A DNA stretch of 27,318 bases from assembly GCA_002436765.1 (NCBI GenBank), contig DJNI01000081.1:1-27318 (forward strand), written 5' to 3'. How positions within the stretch are numbered: position 1 is the stretch's first letter; each line of letters opens with the position of its first letter. This document shows positions 1 through 7,300 of the stretch, piece after piece. The translations under genes and the position numbers were made by a program. The stretch comes from Clostridiales bacterium UBA6468. GTDB taxonomy: Bacteria; Bacillota; Clostridia; Oscillospirales; Oscillospiraceae. Below the pieces are notes generated by a model that saw nothing but the letters and a program-made list of their open reading frames with translations, was not told the origin of the DNA and did no database searches.

Positions 1-153
1 TGGGCGGAAAAGATCCGCTCACAGCCGCAGACGATTTATTCAGGGGTTCCCTTGATTACCCTGCGGCAAACCCGGCAGAGCATTTTTCACGGTGTCCAGG
101 GCATTTGCCAAGGCGGTGGTTTTCCGTCCCTACGGCAGCCTGTCGGTCGGGCG
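1..153. other. no recognisable gene at left edge
   Basis: I see no supportable gene here. One plus-strand frame is open from base 1 to about 206, but its translation is not recognisable and it runs through the metY promoter. A 30-codon minus-strand frame (40-129) is too short to call. No S-box aptamer or T-box is visible ahead of the methionine genes, although the window may cut off an upstream element. The stretch could be the tail of an upstream repeat or intergenic DNA. Confidence 0.4.
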
Positions 154-182
154 TTGACAAACGCCCTCCGAACGATTACAAT
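154..182 (+). promoter_or_regulatory. sigma-A type promoter of metY-metA
   Basis: TTGACA at 154-159 and TACAAT at 177-182 are separated by exactly 17 bases. Transcription would start near 189, leaving a leader of about 25 nt before the metY ATG at 214. A GAGGTGAT ribosome site lies at 201-208. The short leader leaves no room for a downstream riboswitch, so any methionine control would have to be protein-based or lie elsewhere. Confidence 0.75.
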
Positions 183-213
183 AGACGGAAACTACATTAT
201 GAGGTGATCTCCC

Positions 214-1500
214 ATGGATTCCAGGCTGCGCCCCGAAACATTGTGCATTCAGGCCGGTTATACGCCCAAAAACGGCGAACCCCGTCAGATCCCCATTGTC
301 CAGAGCACCACGTTCAAGTATGACACCTCCGAGGATATGGGAAAGCTCTTTGATCTGGAGACCGACGGATACTTCTATTCCCGTCTGGCAAATCCCACCT
401 GCGACGCCGTCGCCGCCAAGATCTGCGCTCTGGAGGGCGGCACCGCCGCCATGCTCACCGGCTCCGGCCAGGCGGCCAACTTCATGGCGGTGTTCAACAT
501 CGCCGGATGCGGCGACCACATCGTCGCCAGCTCCGCCATTTACGGCGGCAGTTTCAATCTCTTCTCCGTCACCATGAAGAAAATGGGTCTGGAAACCACC
601 TTTATCGACCCGGACTGTACCGAGGAGGAGTTGGGCGCCGCCTTCCGCCCCAACACCAAGGCCGTATTCGGCGAAACCATCGCCAACCCCGCCCTGACGG
701 TGCTGGACATCGAGAAATTCGCCAAAGCCGCCCACGCCCACGGCGTTCCCCTCATCGTGGACAACACCTTCGCCACCCCCATCAACTGCCAGCCCTTCCG
801 GTGGGGCGCGGACATCGTCACCCACTCCACCACCAAGTACATGGACGGCCACGCCTCCGCGCTAGGCGGCGCAATCGTGGACAGCGGCAAATTCGACTGG
901 ACGGCCTACCCGGACAAGTTCCCCGGCCTGTGTACCCCCGACGACAGCTACCACGGCGTCACCTACACCCAGCGCTTCGGTCTCGGCGGCGCGTTCATCA
1001 CCAAGTGTACCGCCCAGCTGATGCGGGACTTTGGCTGCGTCCAGTCCCCCCAGAGCGCATTTCTGCTGAATCTGGGACTGGAAAGCCTGCCCTTCCGCAT
1101 GAAGCAGCACTGCGCCAACGCCCAGGCGGTGGCGGAATATCTGCAAGGTCACGAGAAGGTCAAGTGGGTGAAATTCGCCGGTCTGAAAGGCGGCAAATAC
1201 TACGACCTTGCTCATAAATACATGCCCAACGGCACCTGCGGCGTCATTTCCTTCGGCCTCTACGGCGGCCGGAAGGCGGCTGAGACCTTCATGAGGCACC
1301 TGAAGCTGGGTTCCATCGAAACCCATGTAGCCGATTCCCACACCTGCTGCCTGCATCCTGCCTCCTCCACCCACCGTCAGATGTCCGACGCGGAGCTGGA
1401 CGCCGCCGGTGTCGGCGCCGATCTCATCCGTCTGAGCTGCGGTCTGGAAAACGCCCAGGATCTCATTGAGGACATCGCCCAGGCGCTGGAAAACGTATAA
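214..1500 (+). CDS. metY: O-acetylhomoserine sulfhydrylase (aminocarboxypropyltransferase)
   Basis: A PLP enzyme of the Cys/Met-metabolism family that converts O-acetylhomoserine plus sulfide to homocysteine in the cytoplasm. The 428-residue length is typical of MetY and longer than most cystathionine gamma-synthases. Visible motifs are the substrate/PLP region SRLANPTCDA (residues 56-65), the glycine-rich TGSGQAANF (82-90), VDNTFATP (182-189) and the PLP lysine in THSTTKYMDG (K208). The ATG at 214 follows a GAGGTGAT ribosome site and a consensus promoter. metA follows 24 bases downstream and supplies the O-acetylhomoserine, so the two form one methionine/homocysteine unit. A role in cysteine synthesis from O-acetylserine cannot be excluded, but the metA neighbour argues for homocysteine synthesis. 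Confidence 0.95.
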   Translation: MDSRLRPETLCIQAGYTPKNGEPRQIPIVQSTTFKYDTSEDMGKLFDLETDGYFYSRLANPTCDAVAAKICALEGGTAAMLTGSGQAANFMAVFNIAGCGDHIVASSAIYGGSFNLFSVTMKKMGLETTFIDPDCTEEELGAAFRPNTKAVFGETIANPALTVLDIEKFAKAAHAHGVPLIVDNTFATPINCQPFRWGADIVTHSTTKYMDGHASALGGAIVDSGKFDWTAYPDKFPGLCTPDDSYHGVTYTQRFGLGGAFITKCTAQLMRDFGCVQSPQSAFLLNLGLESLPFRMKQHCANAQAVAEYLQGHEKVKWVKFAGLKGGKYYDLAHKYMPNGTCGVISFGLYGGRKAAETFMRHLKLGSIETHVADSHTCCLHPASSTHRQMSDAELDAAGVGADLIRLSCGLENAQDLIEDIAQALENV

Positions 1501-1524
1501 TTTCGATTCTCAGGAGGAAACCCT

Positions 1525-2460
1525 ATGCCCATTCAGATTCCCAACGACCTGCCGGCAGCGGGCATTCTGCAGCAGGAAAACATTTTCGTCATGCGAAAGA
1601 CCCGGGCAGAGACCCAGCACATCCGCCCTCTGGAGATCGTGCTCTTAAATCTCATGCCCACGAAAATCGTCACGGAGACCCAGCTAAGCCGTCTGCTGGG
1701 CAATACACCCCTGCAGGTGCATCTTGAACTGATGATGGTCTCCACCCACCGCTCCAAGAACACCCCCCAGGAGCATCTGCTGAATTTCTATAAGACCTTC
1801 GATGAGCTGAAGGATCGGAAATTCGACGGCATGGTGATCACCGGCGCGCCGGTGGAGCAGATGCCCTTTGAAGCGGTGGACTACTGGCCGGAGCTGTGCC
1901 GGATCATGGAATGGAGCAAGACCAACGTCCATTCCACCTTCCACATCTGCTGGGGTGCCCAGGCGGGGCTTTACTACCACTACGGCATCCAGAAAAGGCC
2001 GCTTCCCGAAAAGCTGTTCGGCGTGTACCTCCACCGCGCAGACTATAAGCGCGCCATCCTGCTCCGGGGCTTCGACGACGAATTCTGGATCCCCCACTCC
2101 CGGCACACCACCGTGGAGCGTGCCGACATTGAAGCCGTCCCCGGCCTGAAAATTCTGGTCTCTTCCCCGGACGCCGGAGTTTATGCCGCCATGAACAAGG
2201 AAGGCCGTCAGATTTTCGTCACCGGCCACGCCGAGTACGATGCGGACACGCTGGAAAAGGAATACCTCCGGGACAAAGCCCAGGGTCTGCCCATTCACGT
2301 CCCGGCGAACTACTATCCCAACGACGACGACACCCAGCGCCCCGTCGTCCGCTGGCGGGGACACGCCCATCTGCTGTTCAGCAACTGGCTGAACTACTTC
2401 GTCTACCAGACGACGCCCTACGATATCATGGCCGTGGGTGTGGAATCCACTTCCGAATAA
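1525..2460 (+). CDS. metA: homoserine O-acetyltransferase, MetA family
   Basis: Activates homoserine for direct sulfhydrylation by the MetY encoded just upstream. The 311 residues match MetA-family length. The catalytic cysteine is C142 (HICWGAQAG), with H235 and E237 in TGHAEYD. Residue 111, which is known to decide acyl-CoA choice in this family, is glutamate (TGAPVEQM) rather than the glycine of E. coli MetA. That predicts acetyl-CoA, so the product is O-acetylhomoserine despite the frequent label 'homoserine O-succinyltransferase'. The start follows AGGAGG at 1511-1516. The gene ends at a strong hairpin beginning at 2467, so metY-metA is probably a two-gene transcript. Confidence 0.95.
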   Translation: MPIQIPNDLPAAGILQQENIFVMRKTRAETQHIRPLEIVLLNLMPTKIVTETQLSRLLGNTPLQVHLELMMVSTHRSKNTPQEHLLNFYKTFDELKDRKFDGMVITGAPVEQMPFEAVDYWPELCRIMEWSKTNVHSTFHICWGAQAGLYYHYGIQKRPLPEKLFGVYLHRADYKRAILLRGFDDEFWIPHSRHTTVERADIEAVPGLKILVSSPDAGVYAAMNKEGRQIFVTGHAEYDADTLEKEYLRDKAQGLPIHVPANYYPNDDDTQRPVVRWRGHAHLLFSNWLNYFVYQTTPYDIMAVGVESTSE

Positions 2461-2466
2461 AAGTTT

Positions 2467-2513
2467 ACAATACAGCCGCCGTCCTACGCTTGAAATGGGA
2501 CGGCGGCTATTGT
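2467..2513 (+). terminator. strong hairpin after metA, terminator-like
   Basis: AGCCGCCGTCC (2474-2484) pairs perfectly with GGACGGCGGCT (2498-2508). The stem is extended by ACAAT/ATTGT across a 2-nt bulge, and the loop is 13 nt. No clean T-run follows, so termination efficiency is uncertain. The right arm overlaps the promoter of the next gene. Confidence 0.6.
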
Positions 2514-2518
2514 ATACT
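2490..2518 (+). promoter_or_regulatory. promoter of HAD phosphatase gene, inside terminator hairpin
   Basis: TTGAAA at 2490-2495 and TATACT at 2513-2518 have a 17-base spacer. The -35 lies in the loop and the spacer in the right arm of the metA hairpin. Transcription would start near 2525, just before the ATG at 2550. This rules out the in-frame TTG at 2490 as the translation start. Confidence 0.55.
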
Positions 2519-2549
2519 GAAAGAAATCATGAATTGCGAGGTTAGAACA

Positions 2550-3254
2550 ATGCTCACCACAATCCTTTTTGATCTGGACGGCACGCTGCTCCCCATGGAT
2601 CAGGAGGTGTTCGTCAAGGACTACCTGAATCGCCTGGCGGCGAAGATGGTACCCTATGGTTACGACCCCCAGCAGCTTGTCAAGGCGGTCTGGCGCGGCA
2701 CCGGCGCCATGGTTGCCAATGACGGCAGGAAAACCAACGAGGCCGTCTTCTGGGAAACCTTCGCCCAGATGTTTGGTCAGGAGGCACTGAAGGACGCCCC
2801 CCTTTACGAGGAATTCTACAAAACGGAATTTCAGGAATGCCGCCGCGTCTGCGGCTTTCAGCCCGCTGCGGCGAAAACAATCCACACACTTCACGCTCTT
2901 GGGTACCGTACCGTGCTTGCCACCAATCCCCTTTTCCCGCCCACGGCCACCCGGAGCCGGATCCGGTGGGCCGGTCTAACGCCAGAGGATTTCGAGTTCA
3001 TCACCACCTATGACAATTCCTCCTTCTGCAAGCCCAATCCGAACTACTACCGGGAAATTCTGGGTAAGCTGGGATTGAACGCCGGAGAATGTCTCATGGT
3101 GGGCAACGACGTAAACGAGGACATGATCGCCCGAACCGTTGGTATGCAGGTATTCCTCCTCACCGACTGCCTGATCAATAAGGACGGCAAGGACATTTCT
3201 CAGTATCCACACGGCAGCTTCCCGGATCTGATGGACTATATCCGGGGCTTATGA
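2550..3254 (+). CDS. HAD-superfamily hydrolase (phosphatase)
   Basis: A 234-residue haloacid-dehalogenase-type hydrolase, probably a cytoplasmic small-molecule phosphatase; the substrate is not evident. All four HAD motifs are seen: I FDLDGTLLP (residues 7-15, nucleophile D8 and D10), II around VLATNPL, III the lysine in CKPNPNYY, and IV VGNDVNEDM. A helical cap lies between motifs I and II. The reading frame is open further upstream (TTG 2490, ATG 2529). The ATG at 2550 is chosen because a GCGAGG ribosome site sits about 8 bases away and because motif I then falls at the usual N-terminal position. The gene has its own promoter. A small membrane-anchored relic follows 1 base after the stop. 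Confidence 0.85.
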   Translation: MLTTILFDLDGTLLPMDQEVFVKDYLNRLAAKMVPYGYDPQQLVKAVWRGTGAMVANDGRKTNEAVFWETFAQMFGQEALKDAPLYEEFYKTEFQECRRVCGFQPAAAKTIHTLHALGYRTVLATNPLFPPTATRSRIRWAGLTPEDFEFITTYDNSSFCKPNPNYYREILGKLGLNAGECLMVGNDVNEDMIARTVGMQVFLLTDCLINKDGKDISQYPHGSFPDLMDYIRGL

Positions 3255-3255
3255 T

Positions 3256-3426
3256 ATGACAGTTTTTCTATTTCTTTTATGTGCCATCGCGGCCATTTTG
3301 CTGATGGGAGGATGTTATACCTACCGCATCGCGTTCTACTCTCCGAAAAAGGGCAGAGTATAATCTCCACCTTCGCCAGTCACAGGTATGCCCCCTACCG
3401 CAAGGAGGTCAACCGCCTGTTCCACT
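3256..3426 (+). pseudogene. alpha/beta-hydrolase-like N-terminal relic
   Basis: A 35-codon frame (3256-3363) starts with a hydrophobic anchor (MTVFLFLLCAIAAILLMGG) followed by YRIAFYSPKKGRV and a stop. That pattern resembles the signal anchor plus FYSPKKGR segment heading some clostridial membrane-anchored alpha/beta hydrolases. In a different frame about 25 bases later the DNA reads YAPYRKEVNRLFH, which matches the kind of sequence expected next (a Tyr-x-Pro-Tyr-Arg-x-Glu stretch). It then stops at a TAG that lies at the edge of a repeat element (3425). I read this as the decayed 5' end of such a gene, with one frameshift and the remainder lost. The family assignment rests on recall of short motifs, so it is tentative. 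The 35-residue peptide may still be expressed downstream of the HAD gene. Confidence 0.4.
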
Positions 3427-3582
3427 AGCTGAAAGCCGGAAATATGTCCAACAGCGAGGAATTTTCGTCTGATGAAACCATTTTTTCATGGGATTACTTT
3501 GTGTACTGCAAAAAAATGGCGCACAGCAGGCGAAAAAGACCCGCTGTTTTGGCATGTTGACGATTCTCGGACAGACCCTAAT
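3425..3582. mobile_element. MITE-like repeat, copy A (left end missing)
   Basis: About 158 bp that aligns along its length with 6463-6621. Shared blocks include GAAATATG, CCAACAGC, CCATTTTTTC, AATGGCGCAC, GTTGACG and the terminal CCCTAAT. The right end is intact; its reverse complement begins ATTAGGGTCTGTCCGAGAA. The first 8 bp expected at the left end are absent, and the hydrolase relic abuts the break. No transposase is encoded. A 68-codon minus-strand frame that crosses it is best seen as repeat-derived, not a gene. It ends 11 bp from the stop codon of the neighbouring membrane-protein gene. Confidence 0.7.
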
Positions 3583-3592
3583 CGGAGTTGCC

Positions 3593-5128
3593 TTAATCCA
3601 AGTGAAATTGGGCATCCTTCTCCATATCCGGTAAAAATGTAACGGTTAAAGGGCGTTCCGTGATTCCGTGGCAGAACAGAGTCCAGCCAACCTTCGGCGG
3701 AGTATTCTTTATGTCCAGTGGCCAGCCGGTGGATATGCTCACTGGAATATGTACCTCCACCGTATTTTTTCCTGCCTTGTCGGCCAAAACGATCTGTGAA
3801 ATGATATCATCATCAATCGCTTTAACCTGAGATGGCGTTTCCGAAGAAGCATAGTTTCCAACATATGTGGGGTAAGATACCACCACTTCAATCAATAATA
3901 CAAACACCAGCAGTGGGGCAAGCCACTGTAGCCTTGGCTGACAGCGATAAAGGTAAGCCGCAGAAGTAACCGTCATCATCAGTAGCCACAGCATCCAAGT
4001 CATCAGCGTATCGTTTCTGACAACATATCCCGCCCCGTCTTTCAGCACTGCCCCCATCAAAACCTGATATACCATGCAAAGCATCATACAAGCTGCCATT
4101 TCCAACTGCCAGAAGATGAATTTCATATCCCAGGCATGTGTTTTACGGCGGCGAACCAGAGCTGTGAAAAGAGCCAACGCATTTATTGCAACTACAAGCC
4201 AGAGAAAAACTCGATTCATTGAGCCAATTGCACTCAGCAATGCATAAAAAGATTCCCAGAACTTGAAAGAGTTGTTGACAAATCCGCCGCCTCTTCTGGA
4301 ATGGATTTCAAAAAGCATTGAAATCAACCAGCAACCAATGGCAAAGAACTTAGGAAAGCAGTCAACCACATAACTGACTATAAAGGGAACCGTAAACCAC
4401 CTCTTCCCCCGCCGTTTCTCCGCTCCGGCCCTTTGGATGAAGGAAATCAAAAGCTGCACTCCAAAATAAATCATAAGGATCTGGCTTGTCCAAAGGTTTG
4501 AGTTTATGGCCAGGTAAACACCCAACACCAGGAAACTCTTCTTCCGTCCATCTCCTTTTTCATACCATTTTTTATCATTTGGCGTTGTGCACATGAAATA
4601 ATAGCACATGGTATAATTCCAAAGTGCCGGAATTGTATAATTGAAAAAGCAATTTACATTCATGGAATTGAGCAGGTGATAACAGCCGAAATCTTTGACA
4701 AGAAAGGGTGTAAAATGTGCCAGCAAAAACGCTGCCAAAAAAACAGTCAGAGACGCTTTATCCAGCGAAAAACGCTTCGCAAGAACCTTCCCCGCATACA
4801 AAAGATAGGTCATGATAAAGAGGATTGTTGTCAGGGCGTGGACACAGCATAGCGACTGAATATAGTCCCCCGTCAGTGGATAGACAAAATACGCGCCAAT
4901 GTAGGAAACCAGCGGGAGCAACGTTTCCGGCATGACCTTACTTGGGTTCCACAAGGAGGTTGTGGGGAACGCATGCCGCCCATAAGAAATATAAAACCAA
5001 TCATCCAAATCGAAAATATACATAGGGTGGACTACCGTGTAAAATACATAAAGGGACAAACCTGTCACAAGAAAAAAAGCGATCAGGAGGTAATTTCTAC
5101 TTTTTTCCTCACGACTGATACTACGCAT
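3593..5128 (-). CDS. polytopic membrane protein, possibly GT-C-like
   Basis: A 511-residue integral membrane protein that I do not recognise with confidence. About ten or more hydrophobic segments are visible, the first at residues 13-32. An acidic motif DLDDWFYISYG follows the first membrane span. Asp-Asp or Asp-x-Asp after TM1 is a hallmark of GT-C glycosyltransferases and DUF6056-like proteins. A soluble tail of about 90 residues follows the last span. That suggests surface-polymer glycosylation, but it is an inference. Base composition is clearly more AT-rich than the flanking genes, and the gene lies between a MITE-like repeat and a decayed gene, so lateral acquisition is plausible. It is convergent with the HAD gene and divergent from asnA. 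A GGGGGT-type ribosome site lies upstream of the ATG at 5128. Confidence 0.7.
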   Translation of the reverse strand: MRSISREEKSRNYLLIAFFLVTGLSLYVFYTVVHPMYIFDLDDWFYISYGRHAFPTTSLWNPSKVMPETLLPLVSYIGAYFVYPLTGDYIQSLCCVHALTTILFIMTYLLYAGKVLAKRFSLDKASLTVFLAAFLLAHFTPFLVKDFGCYHLLNSMNVNCFFNYTIPALWNYTMCYYFMCTTPNDKKWYEKGDGRKKSFLVLGVYLAINSNLWTSQILMIYFGVQLLISFIQRAGAEKRRGKRWFTVPFIVSYVVDCFPKFFAIGCWLISMLFEIHSRRGGGFVNNSFKFWESFYALLSAIGSMNRVFLWLVVAINALALFTALVRRRKTHAWDMKFIFWQLEMAACMMLCMVYQVLMGAVLKDGAGYVVRNDTLMTWMLWLLMMTVTSAAYLYRCQPRLQWLAPLLVFVLLIEVVVSYPTYVGNYASSETPSQVKAIDDDIISQIVLADKAGKNTVEVHIPVSISTGWPLDIKNTPPKVGWTLFCHGITERPLTVTFLPDMEKDAQFHLD

Positions 5129-5193
5129 TATTCATTACCCCCGATCAGCGAATCCCCATTTCTGGATTTCCCGCTTGAAAATTCTTTCTACTC

Positions 5194-5222
5194 ATTATAG
5201 TTTGCCCGCTTTATATTGTCAA
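5194..5222 (-). promoter_or_regulatory. perfect-consensus promoter of the membrane-protein gene
   Basis: On the minus strand TTGACA (5222-5217) and TATAAT (5199-5194) are both exact consensus with a 17-base spacer. The start would fall near 5187, giving a leader of about 58 nt. Such a strong unregulated-looking promoter is unusual for an accessory membrane protein. Confidence 0.8.
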
Positions 5223-5283
5223 GCATTCCGCCCGATATGCAAAAAAACACTCGAAGATAAAGGGAGTAAAAAAGACATCCCTC

Positions 5284-5311
5284 TTGATTTTTCCAAAAAA
5301 CCGAATACAAT
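5284..5311 (+). promoter_or_regulatory. likely promoter of asnA
   Basis: TTGATT at 5284-5289 and TACAAT at 5306-5311 are separated by 16 bases. Transcription would begin near 5318, only about 30 nt before the asnA start. That leaves no space for the T-box leader often found upstream of asparagine genes in Firmicutes. Confidence 0.5.
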
Positions 5312-5347
5312 GGACACATATTGTTTCCCGTGAAAGGATGCGGCTTT

Positions 5348-6358
5348 ATGAACAGAATTTACATTCCCGAAAACTATAAGCCGGTGCTGGACGCCTACGA
5401 TACACAGCGCGCCATTGCCTACATCAAAGAGACGTTCCAGCAGGAATTTTCCAAGGCGCTGAACCTGAAGCGCGTCTCCGCGCCCCTGTTCGTCACCGAA
5501 AGCTCCGGCCTGAACGATAACCTGAACGGCTACGAGCGGCCTGTGGCCTTCGACATTCCCGCCGTGGGCATGGACGCTCAGGTGGTGCATTCTCTGGCAA
5601 AATGGAAGCGTCTCGCCCTGAAGCGCTACAATTTTACCGTTGGAAACGGCCTGTACACCGACATGAACGCCATCCGCCGGGACGAAGCGCTGGACAACAT
5701 CCATTCCATCTACGTCGACCAGTGGGACTGGGAAAAGATCATTACCCGGGAAAACCGGAATCTGGACTTTTTGAAGCTCATTGTCCGCGCCATCGTGGGC
5801 GCCATCTGCGACACCAACGACCGTCTGCACGTCCGCTTCCCACAGCTGCGTACCGAATTGCGCCGGGAGGTCACCTTCATCACCGCCCAGGAGCTGGAGG
5901 ACATGTACCCCGATCTGGAAACCGGCTCCCAGCGGGAAAACGCCTTTGTCCGGGAGCATAAGACCGCCTGTATCATGCAGATCGGCGGACTTCTCCGCTC
6001 CGGCAAACCCCACGACGGCCGCGCCCCCGACTACGACGACTGGAATCTGAACTGCGATATTTTCTTCTGGGACGAGACCCTTAACCGTGCATTGGAGGTT
6101 TCCTCCATGGGTATCCGTGTGGACGCGGAATCCCTCGACCGCCAGCTGACCCTCGCCCACTGCGACAACCGCCGGACGCTGCCCTTCCACAAGATGCTGC
6201 TGAAGAACGAGCTGCCTCTGACCATCGGCGGCGGCATCGGCCAGAGCCGTCTGTCCATGCTGATGATGGGCTGCGCCCACATCGGCGAGGTACAGTCCAG
6301 CGTATGGGACAGCGAAACGGTGGATGCCTGCGCAAAGGCCGGGATCCCGCTGCTGTAA
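5348..6358 (+). CDS. asnA: aspartate-ammonia ligase (asparagine synthetase A)
   Basis: An ammonia-dependent asparagine synthetase that makes asparagine from aspartate, ammonia and ATP through an aspartyl-AMP intermediate. It is a class II aaRS-like fold acting in the cytoplasm. The 336 residues match the usual ~330. Recognisable segments are YIPENYKPVLD, SSGLNDNLNGYERPV, VHSLAKWKRLAL, YVDQWDWEK and the C-terminal class II motif GGGIGQSRLSMLMMG followed by HIGEVQSSVW. The ATG at 5348 is preceded by AAAGGA at 5333-5338. An upstream in-frame TTG at 5321 is rejected because it lies close to the predicted transcription start and lacks a ribosome site. It appears monocistronic, and a MITE-like repeat lies about 100 bp downstream. 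Confidence 0.96.
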   Translation: MNRIYIPENYKPVLDAYDTQRAIAYIKETFQQEFSKALNLKRVSAPLFVTESSGLNDNLNGYERPVAFDIPAVGMDAQVVHSLAKWKRLALKRYNFTVGNGLYTDMNAIRRDEALDNIHSIYVDQWDWEKIITRENRNLDFLKLIVRAIVGAICDTNDRLHVRFPQLRTELRREVTFITAQELEDMYPDLETGSQRENAFVREHKTACIMQIGGLLRSGKPHDGRAPDYDDWNLNCDIFFWDETLNRALEVSSMGIRVDAESLDRQLTLAHCDNRRTLPFHKMLLKNELPLTIGGGIGQSRLSMLMMGCAHIGEVQSSVWDSETVDACAKAGIPLL

Positions 6359-6454
6359 CTTTCCACGCAACCAAAAGGCGCGGCCGGCACAGCCGCATCC
6401 TTGGCGCATAGACAAATGTCAAAAACAGGTTGATCTAATCCTGAAGAAGCGCTG

Positions 6455-6621
6455 ATTAGGGTCTATCTGAAAACCGGAAATATGACCAACAGCAAGGGAT
6501 TTTTCGCCTAATGAAGCCATTTTTTCGCGGAAATACTTTGCGTATTGCGGAAAAATGGCGCACGGCAGGCGGAAAAGGCCTTCTGTTTGGACGTGTTGAC
6601 GGTTTTCGGATAGGCCCTAAT
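6455..6621. mobile_element. MITE-like repeat, copy B (complete, 167 bp)
   Basis: The left end TTAGGGTCTATCTGAAAACC (from 6456) and the reverse complement of the right end, TTAGGGCCTATCCGAAAACC (from 6620), match at 18 of 20 positions, so they form terminal inverted repeats. The interior aligns with copy A at 3425-3582. There is no transposase gene and no coding potential of its own. I cannot identify a target-site duplication with confidence. It lies between asnA and the next gene. The rest of the asnA-downstream gap (6359-6454) shows nothing else recognisable. Confidence 0.8.
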
Positions 6622-6665
6622 TGGAAGCTCAGCATAACAGAAAAATTCCGGAAGAGTGGGTCACT

Positions 6666-7199
6666 ATGTGGGGAAAATCCATATTTATACAGGCGATCGG
6701 CCTATTCGGGACGGTTTTGTTTTTCCTGTCGTACCAATGTAAAAGCAACCGGACGTTGTTTCGCGTCCAGTTTGTTTCCTACTTGTGCTACACAGTACAT
6801 TTGCTGATGCTGGGCGCGATCACCGGCGGGGTCAGCTATATTCTGAACACGGTGCGGTCTTTTTGTCTGGGAAGCAGAAGCAGCTTTCTGAAAGGGAAAA
6901 TCATGTGCGCCGCGCTGTGCGTCATGCAGACGGCGGCGCTGATCTTTACGTGGGACGGTTGGTGGTCGATTCTGCCGGTGGCCGCGAATATCGCGGCGAC
7001 GATCGGCGGGTATACATACAGCCCGAAGATGATCCGCCTTGTGGCGATGCTTGTCAATTCGCCGCTGTGGATTGTTTACGACGTGATTATCGGCTCCTGG
7101 GCGGGGATCCTGGACGAGATCGTCACGGAGATATCCGCGCTCATATCCATTTTCCGCTACGGGTGGAAGAATCTGGATTCCGTGGATGACCAGAGCTGA
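6666..7199 (+). CDS. YgjV-family inner membrane protein
   Basis: A 177-residue membrane protein resembling the YgjV/'bacterial inner membrane protein' family, whose function is unknown. About five hydrophobic helices are visible. The first is IFIQAIGLFGTVLFFLSYQ, followed by a charged CKSNRTLF loop, as is typical of the family. Later landmarks are GGVSYILNTVR and the C-terminal NSPLWIVYDVIIGSWAGILDE. The ATG at 6666 gives the expected N-terminus. A frame extension to 6621 would start in the end of the MITE-like repeat and is rejected. Any promoter must lie in or just after the repeat. A TTGACG hexamer at 6596-6601 might serve as a -35, but no good -10 follows. It is a separate unit from the glf pair downstream. 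Confidence 0.8.
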   Translation: MWGKSIFIQAIGLFGTVLFFLSYQCKSNRTLFRVQFVSYLCYTVHLLMLGAITGGVSYILNTVRSFCLGSRSSFLKGKIMCAALCVMQTAALIFTWDGWWSILPVAANIAATIGGYTYSPKMIRLVAMLVNSPLWIVYDVIIGSWAGILDEIVTEISALISIFRYGWKNLDSVDDQS

Positions 7200-7202
7200 T
7201 AC

Positions 7203-7268
7203 CTTAACGGATTCTTACAAATTCTTAATGAAAATTATGATGACAAACCCCGCGCAATATGGTATAGT
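7203..7268 (+). promoter_or_regulatory. glf promoter with upstream direct repeats
   Basis: ATGACA at 7240-7245 and TATAGT at 7263-7268 with a 17-base spacer form a good promoter for glf and the glycosyltransferase. Just upstream, CTTAAC (7203), CTTACA (7214) and CTTAAT (7224) recur at 11- and 10-base steps. That layout recalls Gram-positive Pho boxes (TTAACA-like repeats every ~11 bp). The promoter is well supported; the Pho-box reading is a guess. Confidence 0.6.
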
Positions 7269-7300
7269 CTCAGTAGAGAAACCGGCAAAGGAGTATGTCC

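Noticed and set aside
1..213. SAM (S-box) riboswitch before metY-metA
   Set aside because: No aptamer-like core or terminator is seen between the promoter at 154-182 and the start codon.
130..852. 240-codon minus-strand open frame opposite metY
   Set aside because: Gly/Val-rich shadow translation with no motifs; it covers the metY promoter and coding region.
3409..3615. 68-codon minus-strand frame across repeat copy A
   Set aside because: It derives from the repeat sequence and the end of the membrane-protein gene; frames of this kind in short repeats are commonly misannotated as small proteins.
5312..5347. T-box leader before asnA
   Set aside because: Only about 30 nt separate the predicted transcription start from the ATG, and no T-box sequence is visible.
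5219..6415. 398-codon minus-strand open frame opposite asnA
   Set aside because: Composition is a shadow of the GC-rich asnA codons, no family resemblance is seen, and asnA is unmistakable on the other strand.
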